64,000 bases of DNA from Pseudomonas poae (GCA_028869255.1 CP110972.1:2051001-2115000), one strand, 5' to 3'; shown: positions 55,401-63,284, numbered from the stretch's first letter. A program made the numbers and translations. Notes: generated from the sequence alone by a model not told the origin.

Positions 55401-56098
55401 GCACGGGCTTGCGGCGCCAGGGGCACCACGCCGGTGGCCTGGTCTTGCAAGGCTTTATGGGCGTCGCGGGCGTCCTTGGCCTTGTCGAAGGCGCGGCGGC
55501 CGAGCTGGGTATACAGCGCGGTGTCGGTGAGTTTTTCCAGCAGTTCGCTGCGTTCGTTATCGTTGGCCTTGAGGAAGGCACTGAACTCGCTCTGCGCCAG
55601 CAAAACGGCGCGGGTGAACTGCTCGAAATTCAGGCCCAGGGCCAGTTCCAGCTGGGTCTTGTATTCGGTTTTCTGGCTGGCCAGCAGTTGGTCGCTGTCC
55701 AGGTCGATCAGGCTCTGGCGGCTGTTCTGCAACTTGCCGCTGGCCTTGTCGCGGGCGCGGTTGGCTTCCCAGCGTGCGCGGTAGCGACGCCCGCTGACGC
55801 CGACAAAATCCACCTCGGCATACCCGCCGCCGGTGCCGCGACGGACCAGGGTGCGTGGGTCGCCGATGGATATATCGGTATCGGCGTCCGGCATTTTCGC
55901 CTGGCCGGTGTCGCCCAGGCGTGGCACTGCACCAAACAGCGCCAGGCACAAGGCATCGAGCAAGGTACTTTTACCGGCGCCGGTCGGGCCGGTAATCGCA
56001 AACAACCCGGCGCTGGCCAGGGGCTCGGCGGTAAAGTCGATCTCGAACGGGCCGGCCAGCGAGGCGAGGTTTTTCAGGCGGATAGCAAGGATCTTCAT
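52460..56098 (-). CDS. sbcC: Exonuclease SbcC (Rad50-like ATPase subunit)
   Basis: The 1212-residue product is the SMC-like ATPase partner of SbcD in the nuclease that opens DNA hairpins and protein-blocked ends. The N-terminal Walker A GPTGAGKSTLLDALCLALFG is near 37-56. Long Gln/Leu/Glu-rich coiled coils flank the zinc hook CPVCGSHEHP near 603. The C-terminal ABC signature SLSGGETFLVSLALALGLA is near 1117, with Walker B SLFIDEGFGSLD. The arrangement sbcD-sbcC with ATGA overlap (56095-56098) is standard. The REP inverted repeats around this region are substrates of the kind that SbcCD attacks. Confidence 0.96.
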   Translation of the reverse strand: MKILAIRLKNLASLAGPFEIDFTAEPLASAGLFAITGPTGAGKSTLLDALCLALFGAVPRLGDTGQAKMPDADTDISIGDPRTLVRRGTGGGYAEVDFVGVSGRRYRARWEANRARDKASGKLQNSRQSLIDLDSDQLLASQKTEYKTQLELALGLNFEQFTRAVLLAQSEFSAFLKANDNERSELLEKLTDTALYTQLGRRAFDKAKDARDAHKALQDQATGVVPLAPQARAELDQQLAEAQLQLKTQQAQLKQLELQHTWLKELREWQERQQSATEQLQRAQADWDSQAPQRQDLSRLDQLAPQRHQFARQAELGTLLTPLAAQIQQHLEQQTALQARQEQAQQQQAAAQAALAEALKQQADAVPLLRQAFEEQSTLAHLTKDLARRSDDKQQQESACTDGQALLNGLLEKQAQVAGRLQRLAAELERSAAFAPLSDAWVAYRDRLQQLMLIGNRLNKGQAELPQLEQRATSAAEQFTQQREALDLLYQEAGAEPHAVAEQIQLLASLLQDNRKQQRAFEDLTRLWDSQQQLDQEAAKLTQKLAQAQQQREQLNQTGLQTKAELTVAEQTLTVTKQLLERQRLARSASVEELREQLQDDQPCPVCGSHEHPYHQPEALLQSLGRHDENEEAAAQKAVDTLKEKLTELRGEVGGLIAQQKEFLQQQELLSTQQQGLAPSLQAHPLSASLFNQEAAKRSAWLAQQLNQLTQSIGQDEQRQGALLNLQQNAGRLQQQLQAAQDASQQARQLLVDQQRELSNDRERLDEELQAFSGLLPAETLEGLRREPAATFMQLDQHVSQRLEQLGHQRDELAEQQERQQAIEKEQTHQQHRQQQLQALQQQVTDLATQQQAAEEKLSALLGEHASAEHWQLQLDHAVAHSRQSEADANQQLQDLRNALIQLAADLKAQQERQQALGAEQHSLNERLSEWRALHPELDDDGLTRLLAFDDNQVNELRQHLQHSEKAVEQAKVLLQERERLLAEHQNLHNGNLEAEELDSTLAALNQQLADGEKHCAELRARQSEDQRRQDANSALAEQIANAYDEWQRWARLNALIGSATGDTFRKIAQAYNLDLLVHHANVQLRQLVRRYRLKRGGSMLGLLVLDTEMGDELRSVHSLSGGETFLVSLALALGLASMASSTLKIESLFIDEGFGSLDPESLQLAMDALDGLQAQGRKVAVISHVQEMHERIPVQIQVKRQGNGLSTLEVK

Positions 56099-57336
56099 GG
56101 CTGTTGCTCCTCCTGTTGCACCCCCTGGAGCAGCACGGCGAAATCCTTCAAGGTCTGTTCATCCACTTCACTGCCGTAGCTGTCCTGCCAGGCGCGGCTG
56201 AACAGTTCCTGCGGGGTGAGCTGGTCCAGCTCGATCAGGCGTTCTTCGTTGTCATCTTCGCGACGGCCCTTGCCGGCGTATTCGGCGGCAATGCGCACCA
56301 GGCGCACGGCTTTGCCTTGCAGTGCAGTTTCGATTTGCTGGCGCAGGTCGGGTTGCGGCTCGTCGAGGCGCACGCGCACTTCCAGCCAGGGGTGGCGCTG
56401 GGTTTCGGCCAGCAGGTCGACGTCGGGCAACTCGGCCAGCGCCTTGAGAATATCCGCCAGCGGTGCGGCGTCCAGGCGTTGCAGGTCGACCGAACGGGGG
56501 ATCAGGATCGGTTCGACACCCACCAGGCATTGGCCCTGGAAGGTCACATCGAGAATCTGGTGCTTGTAGCCGATTTCGGAAAATGACAGCGGAATCGGTG
56601 AGCCACTGTAGCGAATACGCTCCTCGCCATTCACCCGTTGCGGCTTGTGCAGGTGGCCAAGGGCGACATAACCCACGCTGGCATCGAACAGGCTGGCGGG
56701 CAGCGCCTCGGCATTACCGATGATCAGGCTGCGCTCGGAATCTTCCGACACCGAACCACCGGCCATGTGCGCATGGCTGATGGCGATCAGCGCCTGGCCT
56801 TTTTTGCGTTTGGCATTCGCGGCAGCGATCAGCCTTTCATGCACTTGGCCAATGCCACGCAGGTAATCGTCGCCCAGGTGCGCGCCGGTGACTTCCGCCG
56901 GGCGCAAAAACGGCAGTGCCAGGCACCAGGCGGCGATTTTGCCCTTGGCATCGGGCAACGGGATAAGCAGGCGCTCGGCATCCAGTTGGCCATCGTCCAG
57001 CCACAGCACGCGGCCCAGCGCATGGGTGCGCAGGCGGCGCATCAACGGCGCAGGCAATTCGATACGCGAGCCGGAGTCGTGGTTGCCGGCGATCATCACA
57101 ATCGTCAGTTTGGGGTTCTGTTCGTGGGCGCTGATGATGAAGTCATACAGCCGCTCTTGGGCCTTGAGCGGCGGGTTGACCGTGTCGAAGATATCGCCGG
57201 CGATCAGCAGCACATCCGGGCGCTGGGCGTTTAATTGGCCCAGCAGCCACTCAAGGAAACAAGCGTGTTCGAAGTCGCGTTCCTGGCCATGCAGGTTTTG
57301 GCCGAGGTGCCAGTCGGAGGTGTGAAACAGACGCAA
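56095..57336 (-). CDS. sbcD: Exonuclease SbcD (Mre11-like nuclease subunit)
   Basis: The 413-residue Mn-dependent nuclease has the calcineurin-like motifs at the N-terminus: TSDWHLGQNLHGQERDFEH with the first metal ligands, AGDIFDTVNPP near 47, AGNHDSGSR near 83, AISHAHMAG and ALGHLHKPQ. The capping/C-terminal region follows. Length and motifs are complete. It is the promoter-proximal gene of the sbcD-sbcC-gst operon, and a REP doublet lies about 100 bp upstream of it. Confidence 0.96.
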   Translation of the reverse strand: MRLFHTSDWHLGQNLHGQERDFEHACFLEWLLGQLNAQRPDVLLIAGDIFDTVNPPLKAQERLYDFIISAHEQNPKLTIVMIAGNHDSGSRIELPAPLMRRLRTHALGRVLWLDDGQLDAERLLIPLPDAKGKIAAWCLALPFLRPAEVTGAHLGDDYLRGIGQVHERLIAAANAKRKKGQALIAISHAHMAGGSVSEDSERSLIIGNAEALPASLFDASVGYVALGHLHKPQRVNGEERIRYSGSPIPLSFSEIGYKHQILDVTFQGQCLVGVEPILIPRSVDLQRLDAAPLADILKALAELPDVDLLAETQRHPWLEVRVRLDEPQPDLRQQIETALQGKAVRLVRIAAEYAGKGRREDDNEERLIELDQLTPQELFSRAWQDSYGSEVDEQTLKDFAVLLQGVQQEEQQP

Positions 57337-57434
57337 GGCGAACTCCGTGCAGAAGATGAAAAGGAGGGGAGTTTACCTGTAAAAGCCTGCGGCTAGCCTG
57401 AATGCTGTCCACTTTTAAGGCCAAACACTGTACC

Positions 57435-57539
57435 TGTGGCGAGTGGGCTTGCCCGCGTTGGGTCGCGAAGCGACCCCGTGCTTTGTTTAAAAGAATGGGA
57501 CTGCTACGCAGTCCAACGCGGGCAAGCCCGCTCGCCACA
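57435..57539. repeat. REP doublet, GGCGAG(C/T)GGGCTTGCCCGCGTTGG type
   Basis: TGTGGCGAGTGGGCTTGCCC starts at 57435, and the inverse arm GGGCAAGCCCGCTCGCCACA ends at 57539 or the base after. The left arm carries one G-T change (GAGTGGG) compared with its partner. The centre contains the smaller palindrome GGTCGCGAAGCGACC. It lies between sbcD and the DUF6124-like gene. Confidence 0.9.
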
Positions 57540-57556
57540 ACGGTGTGCTACAGGGA

Positions 57557-57841
57557 TTACGCGTTGTGCAGGCAGTTCAGTGCGCGGTCGGCCAGGGTTT
57601 TGGCATTGTTGATCAGGTGTTCGGTGGCGCCGGCCATGTGGCGCTCATTGCCGAGCAGCGCCTGGGTGGTGCCGGCGGCGGTGGCGGCTGCACAGCGCAG
57701 CAGGTCGCAGATCTGGGCGAGGGCGTCTTCGAAGCTGAGGTCCTGGTGCACGGAGAAAGGCGGTTGTGAGTCGGGTTTCAGGTAGTGGCTGAGGGCGCGC
57801 TCGAAGATTTCGCGGGGTGGGTCTGGGACGATTTTGTTCAT
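57557..57841 (-). CDS. DUF6124/DUF3077-like small Pseudomonas protein
   Basis: The 94-residue product is probably all-helical, with a proline-rich start (MNKIVPDPPREIFERALSHYL), then LSFEDALAQICDLLRCAAAT, and the ending LADRALNCLHNA. I associate this pattern with the DUF6124/DUF3077-like group of small pseudomonad proteins of unknown role. The ribosome-binding site AGGAG lies 8 bases before the ATG and overlaps the two stop codons (TAGTAG) of an upstream 45-codon ORF. It has a structured leader of at least 150 nt. Confidence 0.65.
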   Translation of the reverse strand: MNKIVPDPPREIFERALSHYLKPDSQPPFSVHQDLSFEDALAQICDLLRCAAATAAGTTQALLGNERHMAGATEHLINNAKTLADRALNCLHNA

Positions 57842-58020
57842 GAGTAAAGCTCCTACTAATAAGTTGGGGAGCCATCCTGTGCCGTTTCCACACGGCAGAT
57901 TAGGTGGCAGCCATACGCGGGGTGGAAAACCGAGTAGTAGGACTCGGCCAGACCGAAGTCTGCCCGCGTACAGCCGCCATTGAGCGTTTTCATACGATCA
58001 TGACGCCTACTAGTTCACAG
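57842..58020 (-). promoter_or_regulatory. Structured leader with duplicated Shine-Dalgarno and complementary loop
   Basis: Read on the - strand, this leader contains three hairpins: CAGAC-TTCG-GTCTG (57949-57962, a stable UUCG tetraloop), CCGAGT-CCTACT-ACTCGG (57930-57947) and GCCGT-GTGGAA-ACGGC (57881-57896). TAGTAGG occurs twice: before the first start codons (about 58006-58012) and as the ribosome-binding site of the downstream gene (57849-57858 region). The middle hairpin contains TCCTACTA, an exact complement of TAGTAGGA. The loop could therefore pair with either Shine-Dalgarno copy. GTGTGGAAAC also occurs twice, giving GGA sites of the RsmA/E kind. The system resembles a translational switch, but this is inference from sequence. 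Confidence 0.5.
57856..57993 (-). CDS. 45-residue leader ORF upstream of the DUF6124-like gene
   Basis: ATG at 57993 opens a 45-codon frame ending in TAG-TAG, which merges with the AGGAG of the next gene. The peptide starts MKTLNGGCTRADFGLAESYY and ends with ETAQDGSPTY. It contains three cysteines (8, 29, 33), and its middle part is SVFHPAYGCHLICRV. Its ATG overlaps the stop of a three-codon ORF (ATG ATC GTA TGA), which has its own TAGTAGG five bases upstream. Coupled translation through mini-ORF, leader peptide and main gene is therefore possible. It may be a real peptide, or only a translated sensor. Confidence 0.5.
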   Translation of the reverse strand: MKTLNGGCTRADFGLAESYYSVFHPAYGCHLICRVETAQDGSPTY

Positions 58021-58156
58021 GTTTCCACACCCGATCGCTGATATGCAGCGACGGAGCGAAGGCTAGCCAGTGAAATGAGCAGGCGCAAGCCCGTGGGATT
58101 GTCTAGGAAACTTCCCGCAAATTAAAGGGATAAGGATTGCTGGCGATGAGCTTTTT

Positions 58157-58323
58157 TGTGGCGAGCGGGCTTGCCCGCGTTGGGCTGCGAAGCGGCCCTA
58201 AACCGGTGATCGCGATTTGCCTGGATTAATGGGGTGGCTTTACTGGGGCTGCTTTGCAGCCCAACGCGGGCAAGCCCGCTCGCCACAACAAGCCCGCTCG
58301 CCACAACAAGCCTGCGAGACACA
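58157..58323. repeat. REP doublet with tandem extra arms
   Basis: TGTGGCGAGCGGGCTTGCCC starts at 58157, and its inverse complement ends at 58287. A second 18-bp copy of the right arm follows at 58288-58305, and a decayed third copy (ACAAGCCTGCGAGACACA) is at 58306-58323. The gap 57994-58335 otherwise holds the leader of the DUF6124-like gene and the 3' side of batD. The inverted repeat TCGCTG-N5-CAGCGA (- strand, near 58035-58052) is also present. Confidence 0.9.
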
Positions 58324-58335
58324 AAAGTCCATCGG

Positions 58336-59976
58336 TTACTTAGGGTATAGAGGCGGCAAGCTGGTGGTATCCGTCGCCGGGTCTTGCTCGCGCTCGGCCA
58401 CTGGAATGGCCTTGACTGCACGCCACAGGTCTTCGCCCAGCCAGTACTGGCCGCTCTCGCTGTACAGCGCACCGTTCAGCCCGTCCAGGGCGTCGGACAA
58501 CGGCACAAACCGTGCGGCCATGTCGGCCAGGGTTTCCGGTTGCTGGCGCGCCCACGCATCCAGTGCCTGGCGGGTGGCCTGGGGGTCGTTGGCCTGGGTG
58601 GCGCGCTTGAGGTCGTCGAGCAGGCTGCGCGGGCTCGGGCCGGTTTGCGCGGCGCGCAGCACCGCCGGTTGCCAGCGCGCACGCCACCACAGGCCGAAGC
58701 CAAGCAGGGTGGTGCAGGCCAGCATCAAGGTGCTGAGCTGCCATAGCCACAGGCGGCTGTCGTCGGGGGCGGTGATGATGGTGGGGGTGGCCGGGGTGTC
58801 CACCACCAGGCTCGGGTTGTTCGCCACTTGCAGGGTGCGGGCCGGCAGGCTGGTGCGCTCCAGGTGGTCTTCGTGGGTGTTCCACCACAGCACTTCCACG
58901 GCGGGCAGTTCCAGCGCGCCGATGCGGGTGGGCACCAGCGCTTCGCGGTCTTCGCGGCTGCCGATCAGGCCGCGATCATTGCTCTGGTTGCCGAGCACCG
59001 GCTGGTCCGGATAACGGCGCAGGCCATTGATGTCGGTGCTGGGCAGGGCCGGCAGTTGCGCGCTGGACAAGCCCTCGGCCTTGATCGTCAGGCTGCGGGT
59101 CAGCGAGTCACCGACCTGCACGTGGTCGGGCACCGGGTTCCAGTTTTCGCTCAGGGTCAGGCTGCGCGCCGGTAGCCAGGGGGCGTCGGCGGGGTACAGC
59201 TCCGGCTTGGGCTTGACCGTGAGTTGCAAGGGCGCGGAGCTGACGTGAATCAGCTTGCCCGGCTTGGTGCCTTGCAGCGTGTTCTCTTGTGGCGGGCGCG
59301 ACTCCACCAGCGTGGCGCTGAAGGTTTGCGTGGGAATGTCCAGGCTGCCGCTGTGCTGCGGGTAGATCGCGTAGCGGGTTTCGATCACGCCGTGGCGGAT
59401 GCTGTTGATGACTTTTTCATAGGTGCGCGACTCGCCCAACTGCTCCACGCGCGCATCCGGGATCTGCAAGGGCGTGAGGCTGCTGTCGTCATACAGCGAC
59501 ACCGAGTGGTACACGCGCACCGTCAGCAACGCCTGAGCCTGCACATACACGGTGCTCTGATCGAGGTTGGCTTCGACAAACACCGGGGCCAGTTCCGCGC
59601 TGGTGTTCTGGCTGGCGGTTTCCACCACTTGCAGGCTGATTGGCTGGGTCTTGTAGTCGCCCACTTGCAGCGGCGGGATGACCACAGTGCCGTTCTGCCG
59701 GGGCAACAAGGTGATGATCCAGCGCGTGGTGGCATGGTTATCGCCGCCCAGGGTGGTGAGCTGGTTGAGCTGGCGCGTGCCGCTGACTTCGAACTGCGCG
59801 TCCAGCGGCGACAGGTCGGGCTTGCCGAACTGGGTGACGTCGCTGGATTCCACCGTCAGCTCTACCGTTTCGCCGGAATTGAGGCGGCTGCGGTCGACAC
59901 TGGCGGTCAGGGTCGCCGCCTGGGCGTGGCCTGCCGACAACGCGAGCAAAAGCAGTAGGGTGGTGCGGCGGCTCAT
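58336..59976 (-). CDS. BatD-like protein (Bacteroides aerotolerance operon type)
   Basis: The ATG at 59976 overlaps the preceding gene's stop (ATGA) and gives 546 residues. A signal peptide ends at GHAQA. Beta-rich repeats of the oxygen-tolerance/BatD type follow (ATLTASVDRSRLNSGETVEL, FEVSGTRQLNQLTTLGG, TRWIITLLPRQNGTVVIPPL). One transmembrane helix lies near residues 415-435 (LWQLSTLMLACTTLLGFGLWW), with a cytoplasmic helical tail. It would work with the BatA/BatB membrane VWA proteins encoded just upstream. The biochemical role of Bat proteins is unresolved; envelope stress is the usual suggestion. Confidence 0.85.
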   Translation of the reverse strand: MSRRTTLLLLLALSAGHAQAATLTASVDRSRLNSGETVELTVESSDVTQFGKPDLSPLDAQFEVSGTRQLNQLTTLGGDNHATTRWIITLLPRQNGTVVIPPLQVGDYKTQPISLQVVETASQNTSAELAPVFVEANLDQSTVYVQAQALLTVRVYHSVSLYDDSSLTPLQIPDARVEQLGESRTYEKVINSIRHGVIETRYAIYPQHSGSLDIPTQTFSATLVESRPPQENTLQGTKPGKLIHVSSAPLQLTVKPKPELYPADAPWLPARSLTLSENWNPVPDHVQVGDSLTRSLTIKAEGLSSAQLPALPSTDINGLRRYPDQPVLGNQSNDRGLIGSREDREALVPTRIGALELPAVEVLWWNTHEDHLERTSLPARTLQVANNPSLVVDTPATPTIITAPDDSRLWLWQLSTLMLACTTLLGFGLWWRARWQPAVLRAAQTGPSPRSLLDDLKRATQANDPQATRQALDAWARQQPETLADMAARFVPLSDALDGLNGALYSESGQYWLGEDLWRAVKAIPVAEREQDPATDTTSLPPLYPK

Positions 59977-61712
59977 CGAGTCTTGTCCTGATGTTGTTGC
60001 TGTTCGTACCAGAATTTGCGTCGCAGCAGTTCGCCGGGGTTGTCCGGGATCTCCCGCAGCCATTGTTCCAGGGCCTGGCGGTGTTCACCGTCGAGGCTGG
60101 CGTCGGTGGGGCGCAGCGGCGGGGTGGTGGTTTGCTCATCCCCAAGCTCGCTGCCCGGTACTTCATTGCCGCCGCTTTGCGGTGTGCTGCCGGGTTTGGT
60201 CTCGCCGGTACCGGCTTCGCTCTGGCCCTGGGATGACTGTTCACCGCCCGCTGCATTTTGCCCGCTGGCGCCCGGTTGCGCAGTTTGGCCGGGTTGGGTG
60301 GTTTCGTCATCCTCGTTTTTTGCCGGTTTTTCGGGCTCGGGCTGCGCCTGTTGCTGCAATAAGGTTTCCACCAGGGCTTTGTTTTTCAGGGCCGGCTGCA
60401 AGTCGGGCTGGGCTTCCAGGGCTTGTTCGTAGGCGTCGATTGCGGCTTCCAATTCGCCGGATTTAGCCAGGGCGTTTCCGCGATTGTAGTGGGAATAGGC
60501 GTCATTGCCCTCGGCAAAACGCTTGATGGCGTCGGCGTAGTTGCCCGCTTCATACAGCGCCACGCCTTGCCATTGCGGGTCTTCGAAGTGTTCGGCGGCC
60601 TCGGCCGGGCGTTTTTTCTTGAGCAGGTATTGGCCCTGCTGGTCGGGGCGCAGCCACAGGTCTTGCAGGCCGAAGGCGTAGCTGGGCTGCGGCGCAGCCA
60701 TCAACAACAGGGGAAGGCAAAACAGCCAGCCACGGCGCGCGGCGCAGGCGGCCAGCAACAACAGCGGCAGAAGCAGCCAGTAACCCTGATCGGCCCAGGT
60801 ATCGAGGTGCAGCAGTTGGCCGTCATTGCGCAGGGCTTGCGGGGTGTCCAACACGCCGAGTTGGCGCAGGTCTTTGTCGTCGAGGCGCGCAGCCCGGTAA
60901 CGGCCACCCATTTCGCTGGCGAAAGCTTTGAGCGTCGGGCTGTCGAGGCGCGGCACCAGGATCGCGCCTTGTTCATCCTTGAGGAATTCGCCGCTCTCCT
61001 GGGTTACCGGGGTGCCCTCGCGGCTGCCGATGCCGAGGATCGACAGACTCGGCGCCTGCGCACTTTGCAGCACCAGGCGAATGCCTTGGCGTTCCTGCTT
61101 GGACAGCGAGGAGCCGATCAGCAGCAGGCGGCCCTGGCCCAGGCCACCGTGCTTGAGCAAGCCCAGGGCTTTTTCCACCGCGAGGTCGGCGCGGTGGCCG
61201 GGCTCGGGCATCAGCGAGGGACGCAGGGCTTCGAGCAGGTTGCGGCTGGTGGCCAGGTCGTCCGACAGCGGCACCAAGGTGTGGGCGCTGCCCGCGTACA
61301 CGATGATGGCGGTTTGCGCATCGGTGCGCGCCTGCAACAGGTCATACAGCTTGCGCCGCGCTTGCTCCAAGCGGTTGGGCGGGCTGTCGGTGGCGAGCAT
61401 TTCCGGGGTCAGCTCCAGCAACACCACCAGCGGGTCGGAGGGCTTCTGGCTGGACTGCTCGACTCTTTGCCAGCTGGGGCCGAGCAGCGCGAGTACGGCC
61501 AACAGCCAGGCAATACCGAGCACCACCCACGGCGCTTTGCTTTCGCGGCCGTTGCCGCCACTGAGCAGCACCGCGTGAAAGGCCGGCGGCAGGATCACCT
61601 GCCAGCGCCCGGCGCGCTTTTGCCGATGCCACAGCTGCCACAGCAACCAGCCGAGCAACGGCAGCAGCAACAGCCACCCGGGGCGGAACCAGTGCGGCCA
61701 CAGGTCGATCAT
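59973..61712 (-). CDS. BatB/BatC-type fused VWA and TPR membrane protein with degenerate MIDAS
   Basis: The ATG at 61712 overlaps the BatA stop (ATGA) and gives 579 residues. Two transmembrane helices lie at the N-terminus (WLLLLPLLGWLLWQL and APWVVLGIAWLLAVLALLG), with a VWA-like domain at about 85-290 and another transmembrane segment near 310-345. A TPR block follows at about 385-460 (ALYEAGNYADAIKRFAEGND, YNRGNALAKSGELEAAIDAY), then a long Gln/Pro/Gly/Glu-rich tail. The metal site DxSxS of VWA domains is replaced by ELTPEM, so metal binding is doubtful. It combines what are BatB and BatC in other bacteria. Confidence 0.85.
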   Translation of the reverse strand: MIDLWPHWFRPGWLLLLPLLGWLLWQLWHRQKRAGRWQVILPPAFHAVLLSGGNGRESKAPWVVLGIAWLLAVLALLGPSWQRVEQSSQKPSDPLVVLLELTPEMLATDSPPNRLEQARRKLYDLLQARTDAQTAIIVYAGSAHTLVPLSDDLATSRNLLEALRPSLMPEPGHRADLAVEKALGLLKHGGLGQGRLLLIGSSLSKQERQGIRLVLQSAQAPSLSILGIGSREGTPVTQESGEFLKDEQGAILVPRLDSPTLKAFASEMGGRYRAARLDDKDLRQLGVLDTPQALRNDGQLLHLDTWADQGYWLLLPLLLLAACAARRGWLFCLPLLLMAAPQPSYAFGLQDLWLRPDQQGQYLLKKKRPAEAAEHFEDPQWQGVALYEAGNYADAIKRFAEGNDAYSHYNRGNALAKSGELEAAIDAYEQALEAQPDLQPALKNKALVETLLQQQAQPEPEKPAKNEDDETTQPGQTAQPGASGQNAAGGEQSSQGQSEAGTGETKPGSTPQSGGNEVPGSELGDEQTTTPPLRPTDASLDGEHRQALEQWLREIPDNPGELLRRKFWYEQQQHQDKTR

Positions 61713-62797
61713 CGACGCCTCCGCAAACGCAGGCGTTTGAGGCGCTGGCGCCATTGCGGGTGTTGTTGCAGGAAAATCCCCTTGCTGGTCAGTTTGTTGA
61801 ACAGCCGTTGCAACGCGTTGTTCGGCCAGCGTTCCTGGATCACCAGCAACATGCTCAACACCAGCGCCAACGCCAGCGGCGCGCTGTACAGCGCCTGGGC
61901 CGGGCGGGCCTGGGTCGGTTGTTGTTCCACCGGTTCAAGCTGGTCGAGGGTTTGCTTGATCGCTTGCAGCTCGTTGCCATCGCGGGCGCGAAAGTATTGC
62001 CCGCCGGTGGCCTCGGCAATCGCCTTGAGGGCAGGTTCGTCCAGATCCAAACTCGGGTTAACCCCCAGGATGCCCAGCGAGCCGGTTTGCTCGGGGTCGG
62101 CGCCGATGCCGATCGGGTAGATTTTCACGCCTTCTTCGGCGGCCAGGCGTGCGGCGGTCAGCGGGTCGATCTGCCCGGCGTTGTTGGCGCCGTCGGTAAC
62201 CAGGATCAGCACGCGGCTTTGCGCCGGGCGCTGGCGCAGGCGCTTCAAAGCTAGGCCGATGGCGTCGCCGATGGCGGTGTTTTTGCCGGCGATGCCGATG
62301 CGCGCTTCATCGAGCCAGGTGCGCACGGTGCGCCGGTCGAAGGTCAGCGGCGCTTGCAGGTACGCCTGGCTGCCGAACAGGATCAGGCCCACGCGGTCAC
62401 CTTCGCGGCCTTCGAGGAAGTCACCGAGCAAATGCTGTACCAGGTTCAAGCGGCTGACGTCCTCGTCCTGCCAGTGCATATCGGGAAAGTCCATGGAGCC
62501 GGACACGTCCACCGCCACCAGCAGGTCGCGGCCACTGGCGGCAATCGGCAGTGGTTCACCAAGCCATTCCGGGCGGGCGGCGGCGGTCAACAGCAGCAGC
62601 CACAACACCACGAACGGCGCTTGCTGGCGCCAGCCCGGCAGGTTCACCCGGGCGCGGCGGCGGGCCAGGCCCTCGAGGTCGCTGAGGTAGCTGACCTTGA
62701 GCGCAGGCTCGCCGCTGTCGGCCACCGGCAAAATAAGCCGCATCAACCAGGGCAATGGCAACAGGGCGAAGATCCACGGCCAGGCGAACTCAAACAT
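61709..62797 (-). CDS. BatA-type VWA-domain membrane protein
   Basis: The 362-residue product has an N-terminal transmembrane segment (WPWIFALLPLPWLMRLIL), a second near 55-75, and a VWA domain with an intact MIDAS, VAVDVSGSMDFPD near residue 92, plus the threonine and LVTDGANNAG segments. A C-terminal helix (ALYSAPLALALVLSMLLVI) re-enters the membrane. Unlike its neighbour it should bind a divalent metal. It overlaps the DUF4381 gene by 8 bases. Confidence 0.88.
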   Translation of the reverse strand: MFEFAWPWIFALLPLPWLMRLILPVADSGEPALKVSYLSDLEGLARRRARVNLPGWRQQAPFVVLWLLLLTAAARPEWLGEPLPIAASGRDLLVAVDVSGSMDFPDMHWQDEDVSRLNLVQHLLGDFLEGREGDRVGLILFGSQAYLQAPLTFDRRTVRTWLDEARIGIAGKNTAIGDAIGLALKRLRQRPAQSRVLILVTDGANNAGQIDPLTAARLAAEEGVKIYPIGIGADPEQTGSLGILGVNPSLDLDEPALKAIAEATGGQYFRARDGNELQAIKQTLDQLEPVEQQPTQARPAQALYSAPLALALVLSMLLVIQERWPNNALQRLFNKLTSKGIFLQQHPQWRQRLKRLRLRRRR

Positions 62798-63284
62798 GTT
62801 TGCGAATCCAGGTGTCGACGGCTTGGGTCAGCCCGGCGATGGCTTTGTCGTCGAGTTTGCATTCGGGCTTGTAGGCGCCTTCCACCAGCACCATCCAGCG
62901 CGTGAGGCCGGCGGCGGGGCAGCGGTTGTCGAGGAAGGCCAGCCATTTGCGCCCGTTGAGGGTGTGGCTCTGGCTGTAGGGGTAGTCGTTGCGGCACAGG
63001 CGCTTGAGCAGGCCGTTGAGTTGTTGCAGCCAGGCGCCAGCGGGTGCGCCGTCGTAGGGTTTGGGCATCAAGGCCAGCTCGGCCAGAGCGGCGATGCGCA
63101 ACGGGTCCAGCGGTTGTTCGGCGCGGGCCAATGGTCGGCGCGCGGGCAAAAAGCGCCGCAGGGACCACAGCCCCCAGCCCAGCAACGGAATCACCAGCAA
63201 CAACAGCCACCAACCCGGTGCAGGTGGCCAGAAGCCAATGGCCGGTGGGGCGATCAGCGGTTGCAGTTGGTCGAGGCTGCTCAT
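62790..63284 (-). CDS. DUF4381 family protein of the Bat operon
   Basis: The 164-residue product has one transmembrane helix (GWWLLLLVIPLLGWGLWSL at about 24-42) preceded by the family's start LDQLQPLIAPPAIGFWPPAP and followed by a basic cytoplasmic part. Its place between the DUF58 and batA genes is typical of MoxR/Bat operons. It overlaps both neighbours by a few bases. Molecular role is unknown. Confidence 0.85.
   Translation of the reverse strand: MSSLDQLQPLIAPPAIGFWPPAPGWWLLLLVIPLLGWGLWSLRRFLPARRPLARAEQPLDPLRIAALAELALMPKPYDGAPAGAWLQQLNGLLKRLCRNDYPYSQSHTLNGRKWLAFLDNRCPAAGLTRWMVLVEGAYKPECKLDDKAIAGLTQAVDTWIRKHV

Noticed and set aside
60423..62120. A 565-codon open frame on the + strand across the Bat genes
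   Set aside because: Antisense to BatA and BatB with intact domains; composition is of low complexity (Gln, Arg, Gly, Ala).
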